The position numbers were made by a program, and so were the translations under genes. A stretch of DNA of 64,000 nucleotides. Source: Spirochaetota bacterium (GTDB taxonomy: Bacteria; Spirochaetota; UBA4802; JAFGDQ01). The first letter of the stretch is position 1; every line of letters begins with the position of its first letter. This document shows, one piece after another, positions 45,448 through 54,844 of this stretch. The notes under the pieces were generated by a model that was not told the DNA's origin, ran no database searches, and was given only the letters and a program-made list of their open reading frames with translations. The DNA is taken from positions 1 to 64,000 of the forward strand of contig JAFGSG010000023.1 of NCBI GenBank assembly GCA_016934735.1, written 5' to 3'.

Positions 45448-45484
45448 GGCTGTCTTAAGAGTTTATTAGGCTTTTAAAACAGCC
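45448..45484. terminator. Bidirectional hairpin between MFS and cupin genes
   Basis: GGCTGTCTTAAGA (45448-45460) pairs imperfectly with TTTTAAAACAGCC (45472-45484). It lies between two convergent stop codons (45245 and 45496). No long T-run follows, so the call rests on stem and position. Confidence 0.4.
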
Positions 45485-45495
45485 CTATGGATTAA

Positions 45496-46023
45496 TTACT
45501 GATGATCAGGATGGTGATCATCATCTTCCGGTAATACATGAAGAGTACCGGACGGGTGTTCAGCAGGAGTATATATAGAATACAGTTTTACGTCAACTTT
45601 GCCATTATTTTTAAGATTGTGCCAGTATCCTGCGGGTATAAATATCGCCCAGTCATCAGAAACCTCTTTTTCAAAAGTAAGATTATCCTTTGTTTTACCC
45701 ATTACTACTTTAGCTTTACCCTGTTCAAGTCTTAGAAACTGATCGGTATTGGGATGTGCTTCGAGCCCTATCTCTCCTCCAGGCTTTATTGTCATTACAG
45801 TCATTTGAAGATGGTTCCCTGTCCACCAGGCTGCGCGAAAGTTATCATTTGCAAGAGTAAGTTCCTCAATATCAACAACCCAAGGCTGACTTCCATAGTC
45901 TTTATGTTTAAAAGCACTCTTTTCGGCTTTAGTGCACCCGGCAGTAAATAGAATAGAAACAGTAAAAATAAAAACTGTGATTAAATATAATATTTTGGTA
46001 GTGTCAAATATTTTTGGAGCCAT
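45496..46023 (-). CDS. Cupin-domain lipoprotein
   Basis: 175 aa. A membrane/signal stretch at about 10-29 ends in the lipobox FTAGC, so the protein is probably lipid-anchored outside the inner membrane. The cupin part has PGGEIGLEAHPNTDQFLRLEQGKAKV (first metal-binding motif; one His and a Glu-like set) and FIPAGYWHNLKNNG (second motif with His). The C-terminus is His/Asp-rich (DDDHHPDHQ), a possible extra metal site. Enzyme activity unknown. Very good CAGGAGG Shine-Dalgarno. Confidence 0.85.
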   Translation of the reverse strand: MAPKIFDTTKILYLITVFIFTVSILFTAGCTKAEKSAFKHKDYGSQPWVVDIEELTLANDNFRAAWWTGNHLQMTVMTIKPGGEIGLEAHPNTDQFLRLEQGKAKVVMGKTKDNLTFEKEVSDDWAIFIPAGYWHNLKNNGKVDVKLYSIYTPAEHPSGTLHVLPEDDDHHPDHQ

Positions 46024-46133
46024 TTATTCCTCCTGAAATAGATTAAATGGATTGCCATTAAGTATACAAATTTTTTTTATTATGTCAAGGGAATAAGAAA
46101 AATATTTTTACATGGCATACCTGTCAGCTATAG

Positions 46134-46478
46134 CATCAGAAGCCCGGATACCGCAAATAGCTGAATTTTAAGACCGGGTTTCCTGTTCCAATTACAACTA
46201 TCTTGGCACCCTTATTATTGATTGAGAGATTTAGCGTAGACGCTGACGATTTTTTTTCTTCATTCAGAAAATGAAGGTAATTTATAATATCGGACTGGCC
46301 GATGTTCTCCGGTGATTTACTGGCATGTTCCAGAAGCCCGGTATTGTAGAAAAGATAAATATCTATTGTTTTTTTACTGTATTTTCGGGCAGATAATTCT
46401 GCTGATAATATTTTTAGTGCTGAATCCTTGTTCTCTGTTTTTGTGAATTTAAAATATTCATAAAATCGCCATGAGGAA
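46134..46478 (-). pseudogene. Relic of a tyrosine recombinase (phage integrase N-terminal domain)
   Basis: The minus-strand frame reads EYFKFTKTENKDSALKILS, then ELSARKYSKKTIDIYLFY, KSPENIGQSDIINYLHFL and EEKKSSASTLNLSINN. This is the SAM-like core-binding domain of XerC/D-type integrases (RKYSKKT..Y, D...YL..L, SASTLN). The frame loses similarity after about residue 85 and meets a stop at 46134, so the catalytic domain with the Arg-His-Arg-Tyr residues is missing, as is a start codon. It adjoins a fragment of a dus gene. Confidence 0.7.
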
Positions 46479-46529
46479 TGAACCCCTGAGCCCCTAAGAA
46501 GGCTGCGGCTACAACGACCCGGACTGATT

Positions 46530-46605
46530 TTTACACAATTTTTGTTTTACAGCAACAACCTGCTTATCAGTAATAATATCCCTGTTCCCCACCATCAGGA
46601 TGCCA
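46530..46605 (-). pseudogene. Fragment of a tRNA-dihydrouridine synthase gene
   Basis: The minus strand encodes VGNRDIITDKQVVAVKQK, matching IGNGDIITDEQAVAVKQK in the intact gene at 59946-60947. At the DNA level TTTTACAGCAACA, ATCAGTAATAATATC and GGATGC are shared in order. Similarity fades on both sides. It stands just upstream of the recombinase relic on the same strand. No functional product is expected. Confidence 0.65.
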
Positions 46606-46813
46606 AGATAATGGATTCCTAAGATGCAAAAAGCAGGAATAATAATTTTCACGATATTGCCGGAGAATTGTTTATCATTATATTCTGCCAAGGACTGGCA
46701 TTTAGCTGAATATAAAAACAATATTTTACAAAATGTTTCGAATCTTGAAAAAGCGGAAATAATAATTAAAGAATTCTCCTTAAAAAAAATGAATAAGCCT
46801 TTTAAAACATTCT

Positions 46814-49516
46814 TCAGTACTCAATGGCCTCCCTGACCTTTCTCGCAAGTTCGCTTAGATTAAATGGTTTTTGAATAAAATGCACATCCTTTTGCAGCAC
46901 ACCGTGGTGAACGATAGTGTTAGCAGTATACCCGGACATAAACAGGACTTTAACTCCGGGACGCATTTCAATGATCCTGTCCCTTAACTCTATACCATTC
47001 ATACCCGGCATAATTACATCTGTGATCAGCAGTACGAACGGGGTATTGCCTTTTTCGCAGATCGACAGTGCCTCCATAGGGGTTTCCGGCAGCAATACTT
47101 TATAACCGATCCTTTCGAGAGAAAGCGCAGTCATCGAACGCATCATCTCATCATCCTCTACCAGCATCAGAGTTTCTCCTCCTGAAGGCATCGGATTTTC
47201 CGGTGCCTTCGTTACTGTTTCGGATCCTTCCGTGTCCCTTATGAAATAGATGTGGAAAACGGTTCCCTTCCCCGGCTCACTGTAAACATTAATAAAACCT
47301 CCATTCTGTTTGATTATCCCGTATACCGTGGCAAGTCCAAGTCCCGTACCTTTACCTGTCTCTTTTGTAGTGAAAAACGGTTCAAATAAATGAGACTGCG
47401 TTTCACGGTCCATCCCAATGCCGTTATCGCTTATTGTCAGGAGCACATAATTTCCGGGCATAAAACCCAAATGCTCGCGGCTGTATGTATCGTCAATAGT
47501 GCTGTTAGCGGTTTCTATGGTCAGCTTGCCTCCGGACGGCATCGCATCGCGGGCATTGACGGCCAGATTATAAATCACCTGGTTAAGCTGCGACGGATCA
47601 AGCCTTACATTCCAGATGTACTCAGCGGGACAAAAACGCAGCTCAATGTCTTCGCCGATCAGCCGGGCGAGCATTTTATGATTTTCCATGATCAGGTCAT
47701 TGATGTTAAGGGATACTGGGGATATGATCTGCTTACGGGAAAAAGCGAGAAGCTGCCGCGTGATGTCCCTTGCATGGCCTGCAGCTTTCTCTATCTCAAT
47801 GATCTTTGCGGTCAGCAGATCATCGGACGGATTATCAAGCTTAATTAATTCAGCATATCCGAGTATTACGCTGAGCATATTGTTAAAGTCATGCGCCACT
47901 CCGCCTGCCAGGCGTCCGATTGACTCCATTTTCTGGGCCTGATGCAACTGCTCTTCCAGTTTAGCTTTTTCATCTTCAGCCTGTTTTTTCCAGGTAATAT
48001 CCTGAGCTAATCCTATAAAGGAATATGATCCACTCTTTGATTCCGCCAGCAGAGATCCTATCGATGAGTGCCAGCGCCATGTCCCGTCCATGTGCCTGAC
48101 ACGGTAATCAGTACCCTGCTGGGAAGTACCTGCCTGCAGCACTTTTTTCATGAACGATTCGCAGGCAGGGATATCCTCCGGATGGACAAAATATGAAAAA
48201 TGTCGTCCCTCGACCTCAGATAGCTGGTGGCCCAGAAGCCTGGTCCATGTCGGAGACACAAAAGTCAGCACCCCTTCTGAGGACAGAGTATAAATGATTT
48301 CGCTGGCGTTATCTATGATGCTGCGCAGACGCTCTTCGCTTTCTGCAAGGGCCTCCCTATTCTTCATGGTCTCTGCAAGCTGTTCTTTCAGGTTATGGTA
48401 GCTTTGCCGCAGCTGGTACATCATGCTGTTGAATGCGGCCGCAAGGCCGGCAACCTCCATTGGGCCTGTTTCCTGTACGCGTTCCCCGGCTGATCCGGAG
48501 GCGATCAGGGCTGCGGACTTCGTTAGACGGACCAGGGGTGCGGCTAACCTGCGAGCAATATATGTACCCAGCACGCCTGCCAGAAGGGAGAAGACAAGAA
48601 AAAGCATTATTGATAATAAAATTATTCCAATGACTTCCCTGTAAGCTTCATTCCATGGTGCTTCCACGACTAATGCCCAGTTAGGTTTTAGAAGAGGAGA
48701 ATAGGTTCCAACCACAATATCGCCCATAATGCCTTTATAGAATTCAACATCGGATGAATGCTCGGCAATTGTTTTTGAATTTACAAAGTTCATGACAGGT
48801 TTCAGATTTGCAACGTTTTCTACCCGTAAAACACGGGCCGTGTCGCCGAATGCGATAAGGTTACCCTTGCTGTTTACTACATAAGTTTTTCCCTTTGTGC
48901 CGACAATGAGCCGGTCCACTATATCCCACATAAATTTCAAGTTGAGCTCAGCCGCCAGAAAACCAGTATAATCCCGGAATATATTCCTGACCGGAACTGC
49001 AAGAATAACCAGCGGTTCGCTTGTTACCTGATCTATATAGACATGGCTGATCCAATCGCCTGTTTTGGTGTTATTGATAACTGTATTTAAATCAAGTTCT
49101 TCAATGAAGTGTGTGGAAGCCTGTGTTGAAAGGCGGGAAGCGTATGCTGCTATCTGCTCCCGGGAATTTGAAATTATTATCTGCCGGAAGGATGGTTCCA
49201 TTCCCAGCAGGCTTTCCAGCACCTGTCTTCTTTTATGATACGGCAAGCGCAGCAGATCATCCATTTGTGTTGTCATTGACAGGAGATCAACTTTTCCCCT
49301 GATGAAAGCGCTTACTTTACCGGCCGCTTCCTGTACCAGATGCTGCTGTTCGGCGGCTATAACCGCATGCTGGGATTGAATATAATAAATAAGCAGCAGG
49401 CCTCCGAAAAAGAGAAAAGCAACAATCATAAATACAACATATGGAAAGGAAACAGTCCTTGCCAGATTGAGAGCCGGCTTAGGTTTTCTATGTAATATTT
49501 TCATTGAAATTGCCAT
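46814..49516 (-). CDS. Hybrid sensor histidine kinase (dCACHE-HAMP-PAS-HisKA-HATPase-REC)
   Basis: 900 aa. Membrane segment at about 22-46, a periplasmic double-CACHE-like sensor (47-293), a second membrane segment (about 294-318), HAMP (320-375), PAS (395-510), a HisKA dimer with phospho-His542 in GRLAGGVAHDFNNML, an ATPase domain (N-box YNLAVNARDAMP, G1 DNGIGM, G2 GKGTGLGLATVYG) and a C-terminal receiver (781-898) with Asp833 in LITDVIMPGMNG. It follows an ABC-type binding protein gene by 63 bp, so the binding protein may present ligand to the sensor. The output partner is not in the window. Confidence 0.93.
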   Translation of the reverse strand: MAISMKILHRKPKPALNLARTVSFPYVVFMIVAFLFFGGLLLIYYIQSQHAVIAAEQQHLVQEAAGKVSAFIRGKVDLLSMTTQMDDLLRLPYHKRRQVLESLLGMEPSFRQIIISNSREQIAAYASRLSTQASTHFIEELDLNTVINNTKTGDWISHVYIDQVTSEPLVILAVPVRNIFRDYTGFLAAELNLKFMWDIVDRLIVGTKGKTYVVNSKGNLIAFGDTARVLRVENVANLKPVMNFVNSKTIAEHSSDVEFYKGIMGDIVVGTYSPLLKPNWALVVEAPWNEAYREVIGIILLSIMLFLVFSLLAGVLGTYIARRLAAPLVRLTKSAALIASGSAGERVQETGPMEVAGLAAAFNSMMYQLRQSYHNLKEQLAETMKNREALAESEERLRSIIDNASEIIYTLSSEGVLTFVSPTWTRLLGHQLSEVEGRHFSYFVHPEDIPACESFMKKVLQAGTSQQGTDYRVRHMDGTWRWHSSIGSLLAESKSGSYSFIGLAQDITWKKQAEDEKAKLEEQLHQAQKMESIGRLAGGVAHDFNNMLSVILGYAELIKLDNPSDDLLTAKIIEIEKAAGHARDITRQLLAFSRKQIISPVSLNINDLIMENHKMLARLIGEDIELRFCPAEYIWNVRLDPSQLNQVIYNLAVNARDAMPSGGKLTIETANSTIDDTYSREHLGFMPGNYVLLTISDNGIGMDRETQSHLFEPFFTTKETGKGTGLGLATVYGIIKQNGGFINVYSEPGKGTVFHIYFIRDTEGSETVTKAPENPMPSGGETLMLVEDDEMMRSMTALSLERIGYKVLLPETPMEALSICEKGNTPFVLLITDVIMPGMNGIELRDRIIEMRPGVKVLFMSGYTANTIVHHGVLQKDVHFIQKPFNLSELARKVREAIEY

Positions 49517-49579
49517 TTATGTGAATTGATTTATACTTCCACCCAGGTTAAAATTTATTTATTATATGGGAGGAAATTT

Positions 49580-50593
49580 TTATCTAAGCACTTCTTTTGC
49601 CATCCTTAACATCCCTTCGCTGACTGTAAGCTTTAATTTCCGGGCGCGTTTATAGTTTATTCGCAGATCTAATTCGGCTGTCACAACAGGGAGTGTGCCG
49701 GCAGGTGTACCGCTGAATATCTTTTCTGCCAGGTATGCGGCCATAGCGCCTACACTAAAATGATTAAGCGCAAAATTGAACAATGCTCCCTGGTCAGTCA
49801 TAAACGGCAATGTTCCGGCCAGTGGCAGATTATGTTTTAGTGCAAAATTATTCAGAACAGAAAATCCTTCAGCAGAAACCGGCAGCCTGGGCATGATCAT
49901 AATAGCGTCAATATCCGTATTTCCGGATGATTCACGTTTGTAGAGATCAGCCTGCAGTTCTTTAAGAGCGACAACATGTATTTCAACAAGTGTAACATTC
50001 AATGACCTGGCAGTCCGGCGGAGCAGATCCATAATTTCGGCCACTCCCGGGTAATTCGCATCGTGCGGAATATAAATTTTCTTTACTCCCGGTGCAAGTT
50101 CATGGAGTATTTCAATGCGTTTGACTGTTTGCTCGGCGAGCATTGTATGTACGCCGGTGACATTCCCGCCCGGATGCCTCACACTTTCAACAAGACCAGT
50201 CCCTTCAATATTCGCATTCGCAAAAACTACCGGAATGCCTGTGCCGGCTGCTGCATTTTTTGCTATTACAGCTGCTTCAGTCGGGAATGCGAGTATCAGG
50301 TCAACATTGTCGGCAACGAATTTTTTAGCGGCATTTTCCATGCCTGCTGGATCTGCTTCAACCTTCTGGACATCATATATAATATTCCTGCCTTCTACAT
50401 ATCCCAACCCGGTTAATTTCGTTTTAAAACCATCTGTAATCTCTAAAAAAGAATCGAATCCGGAAATTATCCCGACACGATATACCTTTTCCGGCCTGGA
50501 GCATAATAAAAAGCATAGAACAAAAGCAACAGCCAGAATTAATCCTGGAAGTCCGCGCCGGATAAGGCTTATGTTATGAATAAAATTTGCCAT
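49580..50593 (-). CDS. ABC-type substrate-binding protein (ABC_sub_bind/DUF534 type)
   Basis: 337 aa. A hydrophobic N-terminal anchor or signal at about 14-31, then VYRVGIISGFDSFLEITDGFKTKLTGLGYVEGRNI, TGIPVVFANANIEGTGLVESVRHPGGNVTGVHT, IYIPHDANYPG and a C-terminal AAYLAEKIFSGTPAGTLPV, all characteristic of the PF04392 family. No ATPase or permease gene is adjacent; it is instead paired with the hybrid kinase 63 bp downstream, a pairing that suggests signalling rather than transport. Ligands in the family include tryptophan and other small organics; here unknown. Confidence 0.88.
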   Translation of the reverse strand: MANFIHNISLIRRGLPGLILAVAFVLCFLLCSRPEKVYRVGIISGFDSFLEITDGFKTKLTGLGYVEGRNIIYDVQKVEADPAGMENAAKKFVADNVDLILAFPTEAAVIAKNAAAGTGIPVVFANANIEGTGLVESVRHPGGNVTGVHTMLAEQTVKRIEILHELAPGVKKIYIPHDANYPGVAEIMDLLRRTARSLNVTLVEIHVVALKELQADLYKRESSGNTDIDAIMIMPRLPVSAEGFSVLNNFALKHNLPLAGTLPFMTDQGALFNFALNHFSVGAMAAYLAEKIFSGTPAGTLPVVTAELDLRINYKRARKLKLTVSEGMLRMAKEVLR

Positions 50594-50941
50594 ATATGAA
50601 AAACTAAACCTGAATGATAAGATTTACAATAAGTAAAATTTTTCAAAAGTCAATCCAAATTCCAAAATCTGGAAAATATAATTAAGGCACTGGTGTAATC
50701 TGAAAAATTATTTTTATCTGTGGCAAAGTTCCTGTCGATTTAAGTGACGCTTATGATACCTGACTTGATTGCACTTCTATAACATCATAGCCGGCTTAAT
50801 ACCGTTTTGTTTTAATTTACTTGCCTTTTTCTTTATCAGAAATCCTAAATTAGTTTAGTGCTTATTGAAAACATATTTGACTGCCTATGCAGTTTAATGT
50901 TATACTAGCGGGATGCCTTCGGCGATAGAGGAGAAGAATTA
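50594..50941. other. Divergent intergenic region before the ZIP transporter gene
   Basis: 348 bp without an ORF. It holds the zupT promoter listed next, a GAGGAG ribosome site directly before the ATG and, just upstream of that site, a small GCCTTCGGC hairpin (about 50914-50922). Nothing else recognised. Confidence 0.5.
50877..50906 (+). promoter_or_regulatory. Sigma-70 promoter of the ZIP transporter gene
   Basis: TTGACT (50877-50882) and TATACT (50901-50906), 18 nt apart, one of the best consensus matches in the window, about 36 bp before the ATG with a clear Shine-Dalgarno between. Confidence 0.6.
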
Positions 50942-51748
50942 ATGACAGAAAATGTACTATTCGCACTTATGTTAACATTATTTGCCGGTTTATCTACCGG
51001 CATTGGTAGTGTTATAGGCTTGCTCTCAAAAAAGTTCAATCCGAAATTATTAACAATTGCTCTTGGTTTCTCTGCGGGGGTTATGATTTATGTTTCAATG
51101 ATAGAAATATTTGTTAAAGCAAGAGTATCTTTAAGTATACCTCTTGGTGATAAGGTTGGTTATATAATTACAGTAATAGCTTTTTTTACCGGTATTTTTA
51201 TCATAGCAATAATCGATAAACTAATTCCTTCATATGAAAATCCTCATGAATTAAATGTGAGTAGAAAAATTGAAGAAGCATCTGAGAATGAGAAGAAGAA
51301 ATTATTACGGATGGGGATGTTTTCGGCGTTAGCAATTGGCATACATAATTTTCCAGAAGGATTAGCTACGTTTATGAGCGGATTAACAAATCCTACACTG
51401 GGTATCAGTATCGCTGTGGCTATAGCAATACACAATATTCCTGAAGGATTGGCTGTCTCAGCCCCAATATACTATGCTACAAAAAGTAGAAAAAAAGCAT
51501 TTGTATTATCTTTTCTATCCGGATTAGCAGAACCCATAGGTGCACTTATAGGATATTTTGTGCTGCGGTCATTTTTTAACGATACAACTTTCGGCATAAT
51601 CTTTGCTGGAGTTGCAGGAATCATGGTTTATATATCATTAGATGAGTTGTTACCGACTGCAGAGGAGTATGGAGAACATCATTTAGCTATAGGTGGATTA
51701 ATAGCTGGTATGATAATAATGTCGATAAGTTTGTTATTATTCGTTTAA
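50942..51748 (+). CDS. zupT: ZIP family zinc transporter, ZupT-like
   Basis: 268 aa, eight membrane segments. The metal-binding motifs HNFPEGLATF (helix 4) and HNIPEGLAVS with the following SGLAEPIGALIGY (helix 5) are exactly those of ZupT. A variable charged loop between helices 3 and 4 (EEASENEKKK) lacks the His-rich stretch of some ZIPs. Imports Zn2+ and perhaps Fe2+ or Mn2+ across the inner membrane. Regulation by a Fur/Zur-type site is possible, but no box was recognised. Confidence 0.94.
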   Translation: MTENVLFALMLTLFAGLSTGIGSVIGLLSKKFNPKLLTIALGFSAGVMIYVSMIEIFVKARVSLSIPLGDKVGYIITVIAFFTGIFIIAIIDKLIPSYENPHELNVSRKIEEASENEKKKLLRMGMFSALAIGIHNFPEGLATFMSGLTNPTLGISIAVAIAIHNIPEGLAVSAPIYYATKSRKKAFVLSFLSGLAEPIGALIGYFVLRSFFNDTTFGIIFAGVAGIMVYISLDELLPTAEEYGEHHLAIGGLIAGMIIMSISLLLFV

Positions 51749-51823
51749 GCTAAAAACTGCTTCAGGTCGGCTCTTTTGCAAACAGTCTGTAAATATTATT
51801 GAAGCCCTTCACAGGAGAAATCA

Positions 51824-52579
51824 ATGGCAAATCGCGATGAAATAGTGCGCTTTTTAGATGAACGTCTTGATGTCCGCAGGATAAAGGATAAATCGTCCAA
51901 TGGTTTACAAGTTGCCGGTAAAAATGAAGTGACCCGGATTGCAGTAGCTACCGATGCAGCTATGGCTACATATAAACGTGCTGCTGCCGAAGGGTGTGAC
52001 ATGGTGATTGTTCACCATGGCCTTATCTGGGGCGGGATTCAGCATGTAACCCACCGTAACCGCGAACATCTTAAATTTTTACTTGAGCGCGATATTAACC
52101 TGTATGCAGCTCATCTGCCGCTTGACATGCATCCGCAAATCGGAAACAATGCTCTTCTTGCCATGCAGCTTGGGCTTGAACAGAGACAGCCGTTCGGCAA
52201 TTATCATGGCGAGAATATAGGGATTTCGGGAAAGCTGACAGCGCCGTTATCAGCGCAGGAGATTGCAGATAGGTTTGCAGCGCATCTTGGCGGAGTACCC
52301 AGGATTATGGGATTTGGGCCGAAAGAAAACCGTGCGGTTGCCATTATCTCCGGAGGCGGAGGAAGCGTCTTTGACGAGGTGATCGAAAGCGGTTTTGACT
52401 GCTTCATCACAGGCGAAGTGTCTCATGAAATCTTCCACTCTGCTCTTGAAGGAAGGGTAAATGTAATATTGCTTGGACATTATTTATCTGAGACAGTGGG
52501 TGTACGTGCACTCGGCCAAGAGACAGCCGCGCGCTTCGGAATTCCGATGGTATTTATTGATGAACCGACAGGTTTCTGA
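51824..52579 (+). CDS. Nif3-like dinuclear metal-centre protein
   Basis: 251 aa, the short bacterial form. Metal ligands: HHG in MVIVHHGLIWGG, the AAHLPLDMHPQIGNN block and the C-terminal GHYLSETVGVRALGQE. The family forms hexameric rings (YbgI/YqfO) and some members are annotated as GTP cyclohydrolase I type 2; the true activity remains unsettled. AGGAG Shine-Dalgarno. Followed by a 17-bp stem hairpin. Confidence 0.93.
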   Translation: MANRDEIVRFLDERLDVRRIKDKSSNGLQVAGKNEVTRIAVATDAAMATYKRAAAEGCDMVIVHHGLIWGGIQHVTHRNREHLKFLLERDINLYAAHLPLDMHPQIGNNALLAMQLGLEQRQPFGNYHGENIGISGKLTAPLSAQEIADRFAAHLGGVPRIMGFGPKENRAVAIISGGGGSVFDEVIESGFDCFITGEVSHEIFHSALEGRVNVILLGHYLSETVGVRALGQETAARFGIPMVFIDEPTGF

Positions 52580-52596
52580 TTTGTTTCCGGTTAAGC

Positions 52597-52634
52597 ATTA
52601 AATAGCTATAAATCATTATTTATAGCTATTTAAT
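52597..52634. terminator. Perfect 17-bp stem hairpin after the Nif3-like gene
   Basis: ATTAAATAGCTATAAAT (52597-52613), loop CATT, exact complement 52618-52634, 18 bp after the stop. The stem is AT-rich and the T-run is only short, but stem length and position suggest a transcription end. Confidence 0.5.
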
Positions 52635-52723
52635 TTGCAGCTTTCTCTTCTTCCGGCAGGAGAATGCCAGCATCAGAATTTATAATATGAAAAAATCAAC
52701 TATTGAGGACGAATTAAATAATA

Positions 52724-54310
52724 ATGTCAAAAAATAAATTACCATCTGATTGTGATGTAATAGTTATTGGAGCCGGTATTGCCGGCCTGACTGCCTCTGC
52801 TTTACTGACAAAAAGCGGTCTTAAAGTAGTGACAGTAGAGGAACAGTCAAAGCCTGGTGGATATTTTATGGGATTTAAAAGAAAAGGATTTACTTTTGAC
52901 AGCTCAATACAATGGCTCAATCAATGTAAAGATGGTGGTTTTATTTATAATGTATTTAACTTTATTGGCAATGATTACCCAAGATGTAATAACATGAACC
53001 GCATACGCAGATATAAAGGAGAATCCTTTGATTATCTGCTGACATGTGAACCGCATATACTCAGAGATCAGCTTATAAAAGATTTTCCTGATGAAGCAGA
53101 AGGAACATTTAAATTTTTTAAAGACTGTAAAATAATCAGCCGCCGCTTTGATATTTTAAAAAATCGTATGCGGGCAATAGAGACTATGACGTTTTTTGAA
53201 AAGATTTTTTTCGGAATAAAAATGCTCTGGTGGGTAATACCCATATGGAAGACTTTAAGAATATCCGCGGATAAAGGACTGGCTAAATATTTCAAAGGTG
53301 AACCTGTAAAAAAAATATTCTGCAGCGAAGAAAAATTTATGTCCATCATTATGCCGATTTGCTGGGCTTATGAAAGAGATTTCCAATCACCCCCGCAAGG
53401 AGGAGCAGAAGTTTATATTAACTGGTTATGTAAAAAAATAAAAGGCGGGTTATCTCAAATAATTTTAACCGCTAAAGTCGAAAAAGTACTTATTGAAAAG
53501 AAAAAAGCAATAGGTGTAACTCTTGCAAATGGTCATACCATTTATTCCAGATACGTAATAGCGGCATGTGATGTAGAAAACCTTTATGAGAGAATGCTGC
53601 CCGCCGGTACGGTCCCGGATAAATTACTCAATCGTTTAAGGGAAGCCGATCTGTATTATTCAAGTGTGACCTTATTTATTGGACTAGCTTGTGATGCATC
53701 TGCTATTGGACTGCAGGAGGAACTTACATGCATTACACTTGATAATATTACCAGGAAAGAGCATTTTACAGGTAATCCGTACAAAAGTTCACTTATAGTC
53801 CAGGTGCCTTCTTTAAGGGATAAAACACTTGCCCCGAAAGGAAAATCCACACTGACAATTCAATGTGCTGCATGGATTGATTATAATAATTTCTGGCAGA
53901 CAGATAAAAATCTGGAACGCGGAATTGCCTATAAAAAATTTAAACAGGAATTTGCTGATATTCTGATTGCCAGAGTAGAAAAAGTGCTTCATGTTAAAAT
54001 AAAAGATCACATTGAAGTACTGGAAATCGCAACACCAATCACATACTGGAGATATACAAAAAATCGAAACGGAAGTATTATGGGTGCAAGTCAAACCGAT
54101 AAAAATATAATGAATAGACTGGCCCATTACTATACTCCGGTGAAAAATTTATTCCTGGGCGGGCACTGGGCTGAATATGGCGGCGGAATGCCAATTGCAG
54201 TAAAAGCCGCATCAAATGTAAGCCTCTTGATTTTAAATGAAATTAATAAGCAGGAATTTAAAAAACTTCGGGATGCTATGGATGGCAAAAATATAAATAA
54301 TAAAATTTAA
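52724..54310 (+). CDS. Phytoene desaturase/carotene isomerase-like FAD oxidoreductase
   Basis: 528 aa. Dinucleotide-binding start CDVIVIGAGIAGLTASALLTKSG with the acidic end of strand two in VVTVEEQSKPGG, then GFTFDSSIQWLN, and a C-terminal FAD motif NLFLGGHWAEYGGGMPIAVKAASNVS. This is the CrtI/CrtISO/RetSat group of amine-oxidase-like flavoproteins. No phytoene synthase or other carotenoid gene is near, so the substrate may be another polyisoprenoid or lipid. A membrane-associating hydrophobic stretch (IKMLWWVIPIWKTL) is present. Weak Shine-Dalgarno. Confidence 0.87.
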   Translation: MSKNKLPSDCDVIVIGAGIAGLTASALLTKSGLKVVTVEEQSKPGGYFMGFKRKGFTFDSSIQWLNQCKDGGFIYNVFNFIGNDYPRCNNMNRIRRYKGESFDYLLTCEPHILRDQLIKDFPDEAEGTFKFFKDCKIISRRFDILKNRMRAIETMTFFEKIFFGIKMLWWVIPIWKTLRISADKGLAKYFKGEPVKKIFCSEEKFMSIIMPICWAYERDFQSPPQGGAEVYINWLCKKIKGGLSQIILTAKVEKVLIEKKKAIGVTLANGHTIYSRYVIAACDVENLYERMLPAGTVPDKLLNRLREADLYYSSVTLFIGLACDASAIGLQEELTCITLDNITRKEHFTGNPYKSSLIVQVPSLRDKTLAPKGKSTLTIQCAAWIDYNNFWQTDKNLERGIAYKKFKQEFADILIARVEKVLHVKIKDHIEVLEIATPITYWRYTKNRNGSIMGASQTDKNIMNRLAHYYTPVKNLFLGGHWAEYGGGMPIAVKAASNVSLLILNEINKQEFKKLRDAMDGKNINNKI

Positions 54311-54312
54311 AT

Positions 54313-54612
54313 TTAAATAAAGTCAGCAACTACCGTATCTTTTATGTAATCTACCTTCACATTGATACATAAATTATTTTTCAATTCTTTATTAATCGAC
54401 GCTTTTTTAATACTATTACATAATTGTATTTTTCTGCTGTCAGTCAGCAATCGATTATTCGGCTTTACCTTAATATCATTTTTTGACGGCTTAGGCAGAT
54501 TCGCTATAGAAATTTTATAGGTTTCATAAAAACTTGATACTTCGTACTTCCAAAAGATCTTTTTATTTGTAAACACCCAATCTTTAATAATGGTTAATAA
54601 TTTTTTTTCCAT
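54313..54612 (-). CDS. Hypothetical protein (99 aa)
   Basis: Lys/Asn/Ile-rich, no signal peptide or membrane segment; no family recognised. Its stop lies 2 bp from that of the convergent CrtI-like gene. Only a weak GGA lies before the ATG. The central PKPSKNDIKVKPNNR is low complexity. Could be a lineage-specific small protein or a chance frame in AT-rich DNA. Confidence 0.4.
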   Translation of the reverse strand: MEKKLLTIIKDWVFTNKKIFWKYEVSSFYETYKISIANLPKPSKNDIKVKPNNRLLTDSRKIQLCNSIKKASINKELKNNLCINVKVDYIKDTVVADFI

Positions 54613-54844
54613 AATATAACATCCAATTAAAGTTAAAGCATTGCAGATTGTTGACAGATAATTCCGGTGAGAAATTTACCGATTTGGAAATTTCTAATAG
54701 AATTGTGATGTATTTTACTTGCAATATTATATAATCAGTGTCTCTAACAGATTAATGCAATCTTCTCAATGCTAAAGTCACTTTGCTTATAATATATATC
54801 AGTACGCTGATATTGTCAATATTGTATAAAAATGGAGGATTATA

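Noticed and set aside
45265-45477. 70-aa plus-strand frame after the MFS gene
   Set aside because: Composition unlike a folded protein and it runs through the terminator-like hairpin.
46509-46721. 70-aa minus-strand frame as a real gene
   Set aside because: Its second half is a dus fragment and its first half has no signal or family; better explained as a relic.
46624-46836. 70-aa plus-strand frame before the kinase gene end
   Set aside because: No ribosome site, overlaps the kinase stop in antisense, no recognisable motif.
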